Under the pieces are notes generated by a model. That model worked only from the letters and a program-made list of their open reading frames with translations. It had not been told where the DNA came from and ran no database searches. From Zychaea mexicana (taxonomy: Eukaryota > Mucoromycota > Mucoromycetes > Mucorales > Lichtheimiaceae), in the NCBI RefSeq assembly GCF_025766255.1, contig NW_026516676.1, positions 186,001 through 250,000 of the forward strand: DNA of 64,000 bases, in the 5' to 3' direction. Below, piece after piece: positions 1 through 11,901 of the stretch. The first letter of the stretch is position 1. Every line of letters begins with the position of its first letter. Made by a program: the position numbers and the translations under genes.

Positions 1-3000
1 GGGTGGAATCGGTGGACGAGGCCGTTTAATGTGTAATGTACACCCTTGACAAGGATAGAACCTTCTTTACGTGGAATGATGGCAAGATTGATCTAAACAT
101 AGTATATACATTATATTAAGTGAGCCAGATACCGTTATAAGATCAAAGCTTTAAGACATATTGCTCAGAGATAACTGCTCAATTACCCATCGCTTTTCCA
201 TTGGTTCCAACGTGATTTCGTTGATTTGCTGGAGTTCATACGGACCGAAACTGTACATGTCATTAGAATTGTCAATGGATGTCCCGTGTACCATTGTGTC
301 GTAAGCTTCTGCTTCAGGATCACGTTTCTCATTAAATGGTTTGATCGATTCGCGGTGTTCGCAACCCAGCACAATATTGTTCAGTTGGATAGCAATTTGT
401 AAGGGATTGGATACCTCGATATGAACAATGGTCGGCTCTATAGCGATTTTAGATTAATCTCATAAAGTAGAAAAGACATAACTACATCTTTTCGTCTTTT
501 ACCTCCGATTGCACAAATAACACGGTTATCATGTTGCTGTTGTAGAGCCAGTGCCTTTTTAGATCCATAAATGAAACCCTTTGCAATGTTCTGCTCTAGC
601 AATTCGCGTTCCATTGCTGCCCAATCTTCCTGATTATCTGTATTGTTTGCCTGTGCATTTGAAAGGCTCACTCGAACATGCTGATCATTAAACACCGGTA
701 GCCTAAGATTAGGTAAAGATTCTTCCAACGGATCGATGCCAGACAAGTTTGTATATTGCTATGAAGAGAAGAAAACATATTAACATATTGAGGATCATGT
801 GGTGGGATGGAAGGGGTCAAACTTACTCGATAGATAAACATAAATTCCCGCACGTGCGCAGCTTGCTGTTGAGGAGTCTGCTTGGCATCTGCCAACACAT
901 TCGCAAAGTATGTGGCAGCTCCCTCAAGCTGGCCCAGATGAAAAGACTGACGTCCCAACGCAAACTGAATATGGCTCTTGGCAATCGACCAGGTATGATC
1001 CTCAAAGATCAAGGAAGCCAGTTTGTAACATCGCAGCGCATGTTCTCGTTGCAACGCCTTGCCGTATCGATGAGCAGCCATCACCACATGGAATCCGTAT
1101 TTGCGTACCATAGGCTTGGGCGTCCGCAGAAAGCAATGTGCTGCTTGTTCGAGAAACAAAGCGGATCTCAGATCCGAGTCTTCCCCTGTCATTCGGACAA
1201 GCGCAGTAGGCACTTCTTTCCACATTCTATGTGCTTTCAGTAACTCGTAGTACATGACTGTTGTACGCGTTGCTTGGAAAGGCGATCGACATCGACCCAA
1301 AAATTGTTGTACAGCGAGTTCGAAATTACGATCCACGTCTGTTTTGCTGCGCAAGTGTTGATTCATCATCAAGAGGCAGATACCAATCATTTCCTTAATT
1401 CAATGATACACTAAATATGTCAGCATAAATAGAAACAGGAGCCTCCTTCATTTCGTGTCTGTATAATAAAAGAGATTGTACCTGGGTGCCTGCGTGGTAC
1501 TTATATGCCTTATCTGTTGCATAATCTCGACGAACAGTATCGTAAATGGTGTGCGCAAACTTGTAGTCGCGGATCATAAATGCATAATCGGCCAGCTTTC
1601 GCATCTGAGCCTCAGGTGCACTGTATGGGTATCTTTGATAAAAGAACGGTATTTGATTGGAATGGTTCAGTTCGTATACATCTCGTTTACCCTCGCACAC
1701 ACATACATTGTTACTTGGGTTACCCCTGCAGGAACGTTCGGTCCTGAAGCAGGAATTGTTTGCAGCGAATGGGTCGATTGAGTTCGAGACGACGAGCCAA
1801 ATAATCGACGACTGGCTCCAAACAGACGACCCGTCAGTCCGCGTCTAGCAGATGCCACTTGCTCGTTCCAATGCTGAATATTGCGCTCCATGAACGGAAT
1901 CATACTTTGGATCACGAATTCGCGGACCATTCCTTTACATGCATTCACGTCGTCATCTGTCACATAGCGACCATACTGTTTCGTCACAGTCGCGGTGCTT
2001 TCATCCAAAATGGGCTCATGTTGCTTTTGTTGTTCTTGCTGTAATTGTTCGTTCTCGAGTGACGTGTTGCCCACTTCCAGTGGCGTTGTTTGCAGCGTCG
2101 TGGTAGGCGGTGGAATGCCCTGTAGACTGCTGACGTTGGATGAAACAGAACTGGAACGTGTGTGTCCTGAAAGTGCAGGCGAATCCAGGCCATTTGTTGA
2201 AGATGAAGAAGAGACACCAACGCTGCCTGAATTAGTGGCTGCAGCGTAGGCTTGCATTCGAGATTCGATTGTGTACGACTCGGTAAGTTGATGTTGCCAT
2301 ATTTCGCGTATGGCTGGATCAGCGTCGTGTTCAGCGGATGGTACGTCGGTGTCGTCTAGTAAATGTCCTGTTTCAGGCGGACGTGCTTTGGAATTGATGC
2401 GGAGTAAATGGCAATGCAGGCCCAAGGTTTTGCGCATTTTCTCGAACGTTTCTTGTGCTCTAATACGTGTGTATGATTTATATAAGTTTGCCGATCAGTA
2501 ATGTGTTCCTTTGAGCTTTAACTTCTTTTTTCTTTTTCTGGCAAGAATACGTTACTGGCTCTCGGACGCGGTGTGAGGATCATGTAGTAAGACATAATAT
2601 CGTAAGATATTTGGATCCACGTAAGGGCGATCTACTGTAAAGGACGGAATATTGGGGTTGTATAGCTGTGTAATGGTTCCCATAGGATCAGGGTTCGTCG
2701 ACGAAATAACAATCATGATAGCGACTGGGTGATCAAACGTCTCGTGCTCTGTAATGCCTCGAAGGGATAACATCATGCGCCTGAAATCCGCGTACCATGG
2801 CATACTATCATCCAGCGAAGCTATATAGAAAAGCACAAAATTAAGCATTCTCCTTCCACCCCACCCCTCATATAGCATGAAATACCACAAAGACCCGCTT
2901 ACTGTCGAGATAGGCATCGTTCACGTCGGCTTGGTTTCTTATTTCGTAAAACTGTTGTGGATGCCGCGCACGTACGTAATCGTCAACCACGCTGAAAACA

Positions 3001-3409
3001 GCCTGGTGATTAGGTTCACCGAGCTTGTCGAGTTGCCGAAATCGAATGTTAAAGTTATCGACAGCAATCGGTATACCTTGCCAATCGCGCGGCGAAACTG
3101 TGTGTTGCCATTTTAAAAAGAAAAATTGGATCGGAAAGTTTTAATAATATTGCACTTATACAAGTACGGTGGTTACAGTGTTGTTGATAGTGTAATAATA
3201 CCTCGGCCGTCAATGTGGTCACCGAATGGTTTCATAAAGTCGGCAAAGGAAGGGATATGATTGCTTTGACATAATTCTTCAGCATCTTGACTGGCAGCGA
3301 TGGCGACTAAGGGCGAAAGCGTCCGGGCCAGTTCATCGCGTGGTGTGAGCATGAGCGCTGGTGAAGAAGGAGACGTGTCTGGTAAGTTCGGCAACGGCTT
3401 CGCTGCCAT
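1..3409 (-). CDS. TRS85: TRAPP complex subunit 8 / Trs85 homologue (3' end off window)
   Basis: Subunit of TRAPPIII, which activates Rab1/Ypt1 in ER-Golgi traffic and autophagy. The ATG is at 3409; a longer frame starting upstream has only a TTG. Exons read as 3409-3202, 3097-2903, 2820-2556, 2459 to about 1724, about 1691-1482, 1393-827, about 758 leftwards, and a last visible exon below about position 100 that is still open at the edge. The N-terminus (SQDAEELCQSNHIPSFADFM) and the helical-repeat core (RKLADYAFMIRDYKFAHTIYD) match the TRAPPC8 family. A Ser/Thr-rich stretch with SSSSST and Gln runs (near 1990-2260) interrupts the conserved part. Two junctions (near 1700 and near 150) could not be resolved cleanly. 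Family proteins are about 1,400 residues long in animals; roughly 900 codons are visible here. Confidence 0.88.
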
Positions 3410-4162
3410 GGTCGTGTTAGGTTTTCGCAAAGAGTAAAAGAGAGTCCGCCTGCTGCTACTATTGGCGGAAATGGCAGTTAATTAACTATATTCTGTGCCT
3501 GCGCTTAACATTGCGGGTAGTTGGGAATTGATAGGTGCACTACAACAAATTGACAATAGAGCGAGTACACGGTTTGTTCTAGCATAGTTATATATACCTC
3601 AGCGCAATAAATAGCCATATGATTGGCCTCTCTACAGTTGTAATGTCTAGCTCAAGTGCGTGAGCTAGAATAAGTTGCTAGTTGTTATATATAAAAGGGA
3701 TGGCGATATAGCTAACTCTTAAGAAATATATATAGTACGTTGCCGATCATGCGTCTACATGGGATGATCGTTCAAATAAGCTGGACGAGAACCAGTATAC
3801 AATACACGCGTCAGCCCATACCTGTTCCCTCCAGATAACCAAATTCAATCGAAATAGCATTTTTTAATTAGCGAGGTATCTGCTCTTGTCGGTTATACGA
3901 TTGTTATGTGTGGAGTGGGTGGCAGAAGAAAAGCAGGTCAGGAAGAAACAAAATACATAGTAACAATGCTGGGAAAGAGAGAGTTATTAAATAGAGAAAA
4001 TGTGTATGTATGTGGAAGTGATTGTGTGGAGTATTTAATACGCATATGAAAACGAGCAAAAAGAGAGAAATAGGGTGAAGAGAAAGCCATAAAATGAATT
4101 ACACGGAAGACATATATATATATATATATTATGTTGGAACGATACGAGATGAGAAGGAGATA
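3410..4162. other. Intergenic region between TRS85 and MUB1
   Basis: This stretch lies upstream of the TRS85 start and downstream of the MUB1 stop; both genes are on the minus strand. It holds AT-rich promoter and 3'-UTR sequence and a short (TA)n run near 4111-4130. No coding signal or structured RNA was recognised. Confidence 0.6.
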
Positions 4163-6376
4163 TTACAGTATGGTTCGTGTAGCAGCGTCCACCATTGTCT
4201 GCACTGTATCGTCCTCGGTAACTACGCCGGATGTGGTGTTCATCATGGCGGGCGATTGCTGCTGTGGTTGTGGTTGTGGCTGCTGTTGTTGTTGTTGCTG
4301 TTGTTGCTGGTGGTGGTGGTGGTGGTGATGGTGGTGATGATGATGATGGTGATGTTGCTGTTGTCGCTGGTGATCAGCCGCACCTGTTTCAGCAAGGGGG
4401 TTTGCACCGATGGTATCCTGAATCGTTGCAGGCGCGGGTGTGTTTGTTGCAGCATCAACAGTAGCCACCACCGACGATACTGTATGATTGGTTGCTGTCG
4501 TAGCTGTGGTAGTAGTAGCAGTAGTAGTAGCAGTAGCAGCTGTAGTTGCTGTTGCTGGAGTTGTTACAGCCGTCGCAGCTGCTGTTGCAGCTATCGTTGC
4601 ACTTGCAGACGTCTCTGGTCGTTCGACGCACCACCAACGATGACCTTCGGCCCAAGCCCGACTTTGACAAGCCTTGCTACAATATTTCGCTTTGCGGCAT
4701 CTTCGGCATTTCGCAAATTCGCGCTGTTGCTTTTCCCACTTGCCGCAATGCATATTGGCACACCGACGAATTCCGCCCTGCGTTTCATCCTTTCGGCAAG
4801 CGTTGCGCATGATCACGCCAGCCCAGTACTGGACCGGTGACGCATGAAGCCAATGGCAAAAGCGTTCAACAAGCGAAAAGACGTTCATCTCGTATGCTGA
4901 ATGGAAAACGTTGCGGATGTGTGGGTATTTTGACAGGTAGGCGAGTAGCTGGAGCGATAACAGAATGTCTTCTTCGCGATAAAAGAGATTATCAATGTTG
5001 GACGTTCTGGGATCGCGCCATTCTGATACTGGACTCGTCGGTACTCTGATCAATCGATTGCGTCTGCGCTGAGCAGAGTCGATCTTGATGTATGGAAACG
5101 TGGATCGTCGATGCATGGCTGCCGATGAAAGCCGAATGCGATGGACTCGACCATCATTGCTGTTGTTAACTATATTTTGGTCGTGGGTGGTATCATGCGG
5201 GGTAGTGCTGTTGTTGCTGTTGTCATGGTTATATGAGAGAGATGCAGATGCGGATGGTATGCGAAATTGATTATTGTTGTTATTGTTGGAAGATGCTGGT
5301 AAAGAAGAAGAAGAGGTTGTTGTTGTTGTTGGTGGAGGCGTCGGTAATTCCGACGATGGTGGCATCGTTAACATGTGAGCTAGTATACACACAAAAAACG
5401 TGAGCGGAACAGAAAATAAAAAGAAGGCAGCTGATGGTCGGGATAGTGTGGGTGGGTGGGGGGGGGAAGAAGCCAAAAGTCTGCAGATGATTTGGATTGT
5501 GGCTTTATGTGTTTGTTGCATGCAACGAGGTGTGTCGTGTATGTTTGGTCGGAACACCAAAATTACAATAACCGCATTCACACACACGCATTACACACAC
5601 GCACACGCACACGAACGAACGCACGCATACACACGCACACCCACCCACGTATGGGACACATCTACACCCACACGATACCCGACATGTACAATACACACGT
5701 CTTCAATCTCCTCTCCCTTTCCCCTACTCACGCACACGCACACGCTCTCTCTTTCTCTCTCACTCAACTCCCCGCCCTAACTCCCGCGCAGCAATTAAGC
5801 CCCCCCCGTCCTCCCCGTATCACACACACACATACGCAAACAATACAAGACACATTGTTGATGCTTACCAATCGTATCGGCAGGCGGTGGTAATCGGTGA
5901 AGGACATTGTATCCTCTAGATGTCGTGGGCGACAGCACAATGATAGGCTGCGGATCCCGTTTGTTTTGACTAAGATTTTGTTGTCTGGCTTTGTCTACGG
6001 CCCGCAGAAAGTTCTCCAACACTCGTGTCACAATATGAATCGCACCTGCTTCTACAACTCGAGTTCTGATCCGTTCTGTGCCCCTTACTCCAATGTTCAC
6101 CACGCATTGGAACGCAAGCGACCATTTCCACAGATGACGCCGATCGTTCGGAAGGTCAAAAGTCGATAGAATCCGCACAAGTCTTTCTAATCCGCCGTCA
6201 GTCACCAGGATTTCTCTGATGCGCGGCGAAGTCGATGTGAGATAGGCGAGATGCGTCAGTGAATTAATTAGTGGGACTGTGGCTGTGCAATCAAGCGCAC
6301 GCCTGTCGTAAACACCCGAAGTAATGCAGACAGCGGGTCGGCTGTGGGACATGTACGATATATTTGGTTCTCGCAT
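4163..6376 (-). CDS. MUB1: MUB1/samB-like MYND-type zinc finger protein
   Basis: Mub1 is the partner of the Ubr2-Rad6 ubiquitin ligase that targets the proteasome regulator Rpn4; the Aspergillus orthologue samB affects morphogenesis. Exon 1 is 6376-5869 and exon 2 is 5379-4163, giving 574 residues in one continuous frame. The N-terminus MREPNISYMSHSRPAVCITS is the family signature, followed by an armadillo-like region. A C-terminal MYND finger has the pattern CANMHCGKWEKQQ...CRRCRKAKYCSKACQ...HRWWC. The 489-nt intron is unusually long here and contains (CA)n and (CT)n microsatellite DNA. After the finger come Ala/Thr-rich sequence, an uninterrupted run of 15 His and then a Gln/Pro run. The large plus-strand ORF over 4094-4840 is antisense to this low-complexity part. 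Confidence 0.93.
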
Positions 6377-9300
6377 AACTTGGGGTCAAAAGAACAACAA
6401 TAGAAGCAGAGTTGCTAGCCTGTGAATGTAAGTGTGGAAGAAAAGAAAAGAAGAAATGCAAGTGTGTGTGTGTGTGTGTGTTGTATGTGTGGTAGACTAA
6501 CAAGCAGCGTGAATGGACTACGGCGGGTGTGTGGGCAGGACAATAAAAAAAAGAAAAGAGAAAAAAGGAAAACAAGAAAGAGGAAACAAGAAAAGCTGTA
6601 GGTTTATCCCTTCTTTTTCTCCCCGCCAACAACAAGGCGGATGGTGCTGCTGCTGCCCACCACCACCACCACCCCCCTTCCCGGCCCCCCGAAAGAAAAG
6701 GTAAATAGCGTCATCGTGAATCTTTCCTTTTCACCTTTTTATATTCGTGTGACAAAGAAAAGGGTAGCGGTCTTTATTACTTTAACTCGTTGGTTTCCAG
6801 ACTACAATTAAACAAGTAGCCAACATTCCTTATTATACGTTACGAGCGGCAACTGCTATTCTCATTCGCGGTTCTCTCTGGAAGAATGCTAATGCCTTCA
6901 TGCTTACAAGCATTGAACCAAGTGGCAACATTTTCAAGCCATTTCCGGCGCGAGAATAACAACAACAACAACAACAACAACAAAATAATAGTTTCTATCC
7001 ATGACGCAGTATCAAAGTCACATGTTCCCCTACTGAACGAATCACGCAAGTAGATCACCCAAAATAGTTAAGGGCGTTGTTTATTACCATTACTACTACT
7101 ACTGTTAAACGTTGGCATTACTTGATGATACGTGCTCTTCCCACGAACTTCAGCTGCCATGCGAAGAAAGCGTACTCAAAATAATGAGGGGTTTGCCTGT
7201 TAGGCAAAATCGACTGTTAAGTTTTTTGAAAGATGAAAGAGAGGGTGCATATAATGACATAATATCCGTCTCCAGTCGAGGAAACTGTTTCCTCATCAGG
7301 TCATGCATAGAGAACCTGACACCAGTATAGCAGCCACGACGACTCAACTGGATCCACGGTAAAAACATCATCTTATTGGTTCCACTTCACGCGCCGAAAC
7401 GGGAGTGATGTGTCCTTTGATGATGATGATGCTAAGAGCATTCGCAAAAAAAGGGAGCTGGGTATGGTTTAAGCCAATACGTATGGAAGATAACCAATTT
7501 CCACTCCCCTCAAAAACGCCCATCGGTATCCAGGATGTACCGGGCTCAAAGTATAGACTGCAACAGTAGTAGCAGTTGCTTTATATATACACGAATCACT
7601 GCGATTGATGCTGTACATACAAGGTCTGCGTTATGAATATAAAAAAACTAAAAGAAGCTCTAGAGCGGGTCTTACGTTCTGCTTATTCACCATCAAGGAG
7701 AAAGGAAAAGCGCTATCAAAGGTGTGTGCTACTGACGATTGAGGCTTTTTAAAGGGATTAAACCAAAGCATGCTTCACGCATTCTTGACAACAACAGGAG
7801 AAACATTCGTGTCCTTCCACATACACTAATATAAATTACTTGCATAGTAGTGCATGATTGCAGACAGTGTGAGTACATGTGCTGTAAAAACTACAATAGT
7901 ATGTATATTCATCTTTCTTTGTAAAATAATGGTAGTCCAGATAGAACAATGAATGAATTAAATATCCGGTTAAGCAAGTGAAATTCTTTAATTGCCTTTT
8001 CGTCTGAAAGGTAAGTTCTCGACCGTTACTAGAGAAATACGCTATTGCTGACAACCCGATGAGTACATGTAGGCTGACGATTGGAAGGTATATCAATTTG
8101 AAAAGATTGAGAACGCGCTAATGTGTTGGCGTCATGGATACGCGGCTGTCGTAGTTGCTGATGCTGCTCTTCTTCCTCCAAATGGATCTCAAAAGTGATG
8201 TAAAAGACTATATCTGTTGTTGAGACAGTATTCTCAATCGGTGGCCAGACACTATGTATGGGGTTTAAGGAGTTTGTGCTATTGATATAAATAGAGGATA
8301 GCCACATAGATCTTTTTCTTTCTCACTTATATGTTAGGAGAGCGTTAAAGAGCTTTGAAAAGGAGCATCAGCATCTAGATAAAGAATTAGTAACGCAAAA
8401 AACTATAAAGAAACAAGCGATAACGCCGGAAAAAAGAATAGTGATATACACAATGTAGAGTAATAGCGGTTATCGCGATAGTAGTAGGGATTGTACATGA
8501 ATGAAGGTCAACCCTCGCTTTAAATCAGGTCAAAGTGGCCAACTTTGAAGGCCGATAGCTACTTTTCATTCTAACACAGCTAACATGTCCTGACTTGCTG
8601 CTGTTATTTCCTCTTTAATACTCACGTTAATCGGTTTTGATTTTTCCTGCAACACAAAACGTGGTCGCCACCGGTCACTGTTTGGCGCGCCAAGCATCAA
8701 AGTCTCTATCCGGCACTTGGCGATGATGTTATTTGCAGCCAGCAAGCTCTAAACTTTGCTGGCTCCGCGACAGCACTGCCAACATTACCACCTCACACTG
8801 CTGCCTACAGCTGGAAAGGGTAAATTTCTAATAAAACTAGTAATGCTCTCTGTCAATTTAGTATGATTCAAGTCGCTTGTAGAAGGTTAAAATTCGAGAA
8901 CGACTTACAATAGAAGTCAGAGAAACGGCGACGGTTGGGTGACGAGATAGCTGCCATTGCAGAGAAAGTTGAAGTGACAAAAAGATTATGACCATTCTCG
9001 TTAAATACTACCAAACACTGAACACATAATTACTTTGGCATCTTTTCATGTACGTAAACGTAGAAACACAGGTAACATCACCCCAACGTAATGCTGAGAA
9101 AAACAACGGAAATTTAGCGTATAAAAGAGTAGTGTTATTTTTGTCAGAGACCAAATCAAAAAGCTTTAAATCAATATCAACGCTGAAGAGACTGGCAACT
9201 GCATCAATCCGTGTGCTCAAGTATGAGAGACAACATACTATACAGTGCTTCCACGAAGCATTGTCGCAGCCAATGTCGTTGACCAATCAAAGACAATTTC

Positions 9301-9546
9301 GCATTTTCAGAAATGGAAGTCGTATCTTTAGAAACCAAGTCGCTTGCTTAGAAAATTATGTCGTTCTTGGCACGAGAAAAATATAAAGAGAGAGAGAGAG
9401 AGTTTATATATGAAGATGGGCATGGAAGTGTAGTTGATGGGAATGGTGGTTCTGCCCATGGACTACATTGTTGATCAGAATGAGTTTATTGTTGAAACTA
9501 TTGCCACTCACACTGATAATTTTATAAAGTACAACATCTGGTGGGT
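6377..9546. other. Gene-poor region with microsatellites
   Basis: No gene was recognised. The start is probably MUB1 promoter or 5' UTR with a (GT)n run near 6460-6481, poly-purine sequence near 6540-6600 and a (CAC)n stretch near 6657-6675. An (AAC)n run lies near 6960-6983 and an (AG)n run near 9388-9403. A 92-codon minus-strand ATG frame at 8307-8029 (begins MWLSSIYINSTNSLN) and frames at 9008-9386 have no recognisable domain and may be chance. Confidence 0.5.
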
Positions 9547-9551
9547 GTTCT

Positions 9552-9884
9552 TGTAACAGTGTCGACCGAGATACTTACAATCGGGAACGTGAATGGGTAG
9601 ACAGTGTGGATCAATGAATAAGGTGAGACTCGGATATATCAAACGATTAAACGATGGGGATTCATATAACTCAGGATCCCGTCTTTATATATACGTCGAG
9701 TACTAGGGGGCTAGCTATCGTCTAAGTATTGATCTACATCATAACTTCTATCTAGACAATCCACGCCTATTACTTCATAATCAACCATGCGGTTGACCGC
9801 AAGTCATCCTATCGTCTGAATCATGCGTTGTCGATCGTCAACCATGCAGGTTGGATATCGTCGTAACGGTATGCACCGTTACAG
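9552..9884. mobile_element. Solo LTR of a retrotransposon with 5-bp target duplication
   Basis: The 333-bp element begins TGTAAC and ends GTTACA, the TG...CA inverted ends of an LTR. It is bounded on both sides by the same 5 bp, GTTCT (9547-9551 and 9885-9889), as expected for an integrase-made target duplication. A TATA-like TTTATATATA lies inside, near 9685-9695. There is no adjacent gag-pol, so it is a solo LTR left by LTR-LTR recombination. Ty1/copia or Ty3/gypsy origin cannot be decided. Confidence 0.82.
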
Positions 9885-9899
9885 TTCTCGTACTTGCCA

Positions 9900-11000
9900 A
9901 TGTTAAAAAAGTCGAGAGACGAAGACATCTTTATGAAAGAGACAAAACCAAAAAAAGATTACGTTCGCTATACAGTTCAGGATAAGGCCAGATTTTTCGA
10001 TTTAAAGATCGAAAAGTATATGAGTACATCGACTGCAGCGAAGCAGTTGGGTATACACATTCGAACAACGCAAAGATTGGTTCAACAGTATAGTATGTGC
10101 CCTGACAACATCTTTGACAGTTTAACAGAGTAGGTCGGAGGTGTATTCTAACCAAAGAGCATAGAAGATCTATTGTCAATTCCTCTGCTGCTGTTGTTGA
10201 AGTGACCGAACAATTGTTGAAACGGTTTCATGGTCACAAAGTTTCACGCAGCACTGTTTATAACTTTATGAAAAAAGAATGCAATCTTTCGCTGAAAAAA
10301 GCAGATTTCCATTTCATTGAAAGAAACAGTCAAGCAAAGATTGGAGAACGGTACAAATGGGTTTGTAGATGGGAAAATACAGATATGAACTTCCTGATAA
10401 ACTGTGTGTTTCTTGGAGAGTCAGCGTTTGACGTAAACATGAAGCAATTCTCGTGCATCTTTCAATAAGGTACTCGTGCTATTGTTAGCACACCTACTAC
10501 GAGAGCAAACACAACGTCTATATATTGGGCGCTATTTGTGCTGAAGGCTTGATAATAGCTGGTGTATAGAAACCAAGACCTGCTAAGAAGAGAAAAACTA
10601 ATGGCTATAGAATTTGGGGATTGTAACAGGCCACTACATTAGTTTTTTAGAGAATGACTCCCGATGAAATGGACAAGCTTTCATATATGAAAGGTCACTT
10701 CATAGTCATGGATAATGCACCCCCTTCACATGCATGAAAACAGAAAAAAGTATCATGAGTATCGAGGTTATAATGTGTGTATCTTCTATATACTCTCCTG
10801 AGCTTAACCCTATAGAACAATTTTGAGCAGTAGCAAAGAGTAAGGTTAAACGTCACAGGTTTTTGCACGAAGATACGTTGTCAAAAAAGAATCACAGAGG
10901 CCTGTAACAACAGGATGGAGAAAAGTCATTTCAGAGGCTTCGTTGTGCATTTTTACAAGTGCTGGGTTAAATGTCGAAATGAAGAATACATGCGATACCC
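9900..11000 (+). pseudogene. Degenerate Tc1/mariner-type (DDE_3) transposase, left copy
   Basis: Reading frames on the plus strand, broken by stops and frameshifts, line up as one transposase. First comes a helix-turn-helix-like part (STAAKQLGIHIRTTQRLVQQ near 10020-10090). Then come LLKRFHGHKVSRSTVYNFM and a first-Asp region in which FLGESAF stands where FLDESAF would be expected (near 10410). Next are HFIVMDNAPPSH (second Asp, near 10700) and YSPELNPIEQ (near 10795-10825). At least five stops interrupt it, so it is dead. It starts 16 bp after the solo LTR's right end, which suggests the LTR landed in its 5' region. Its 3' part, from about 10768, is shared with the right arm of the palindrome. 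Confidence 0.8.
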
Positions 11001-11109
11001 TTCAATGACTTCAAATCCAATAGAATCCATTTAATAACCTTCAATGACTTCGAAAATATAAAATCTGGAGCGTATGTTATCTCATGTTCGGAAAAGAGAA
11101 GGCGTTCCA

Positions 11110-11901
11110 TGCAACGCTCCAAAAAATCAACTATTTTATTTCATTGACCAACTTGAACATATAAAGTAATAATAAGAACATCCCAAACAGTTATACAGTG
11201 ACGTTCATAGTGAGCTATTCTCAAACTTGCAGTGTGACCCGATTTAAGCTCGAGTATCGCTAAAGACTATGCCTTACAAGTTCTTAATCTACGGATTGAT
11301 GCTCAAAATACACGGATCCTTGTAATCAAATACGAACTACACTAGAAATTTTGATCGCGAGGGTTTTTGGAGTGCCACCATATTCAAATATATGTGGCAC
11401 GTAGCGCAATGACTCACTCGTTTCTTTTGAAAACTCAGGTCATCATTGACACGATATTGTGTCCCACAGATATCGTCCCTTATTACATTAAAGACTTCAC
11501 ACTATAATTAATGTCTTCATGGTTCAGGCATGAATGTTGGTGAACTCATCGATGTGAGGTACTTGAACCCAAGTCAGCTTATGAGACACTTTACGTTGTG
11601 AATCAATGCGATATAGAATAAATCTAAACTCGGATAACCACATAGACTACAAGCGCTGACACTCCTGCTATAGCAACTCAGTATAAAAATATTTATAATG
11701 CAATCAATTCACAACCTACAACCTGGTCATATCTAGAAAGTTACAAATTTGATTTTTTCACTTTTTCTTATTTTATCTGAACAATTAAGCTCGGATTCTT
11801 CACACGAAATGAATTGATGGCAGCAGTATGTGGAGATATATATGAATGGATGCATTTATTCAAAGCGCAGGGCGCAGAAGCGGTGGCAATTTTTGGTTGA
11901 A
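11110..11901. other. Non-coding outer part of left arm
   Basis: About 790 bp lie between the transposon 3' end and the stop codon of the nuclease-like gene. No ORF or RNA was recognised. Scattered substitutions against the right-arm copy (for example near 11244, 11544 and 11736) are denser here than in the inner arm. Confidence 0.5.

Noticed and set aside
3173..3430. TRS85 start at 3430
   Set aside because: The upstream codon is TTG; the first ATG in frame is at 3409 (MAAKPLPNLPD).
4094..4840. 248-codon plus-strand ORF rich in Leu, Val, Cys and Ser
   Set aside because: It is exactly antisense to the His/Gln/Thr-rich end of MUB1 and has no independent domain.
5400..5893. Thr/His-rich plus-strand ORFs
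   Set aside because: They are translations of the (CA)n and (CT)n microsatellite inside the MUB1 intron.
7480..7620. Possible tRNA or small RNA gene
   Set aside because: No A-box/B-box pair or cloverleaf could be found here or elsewhere in the window.
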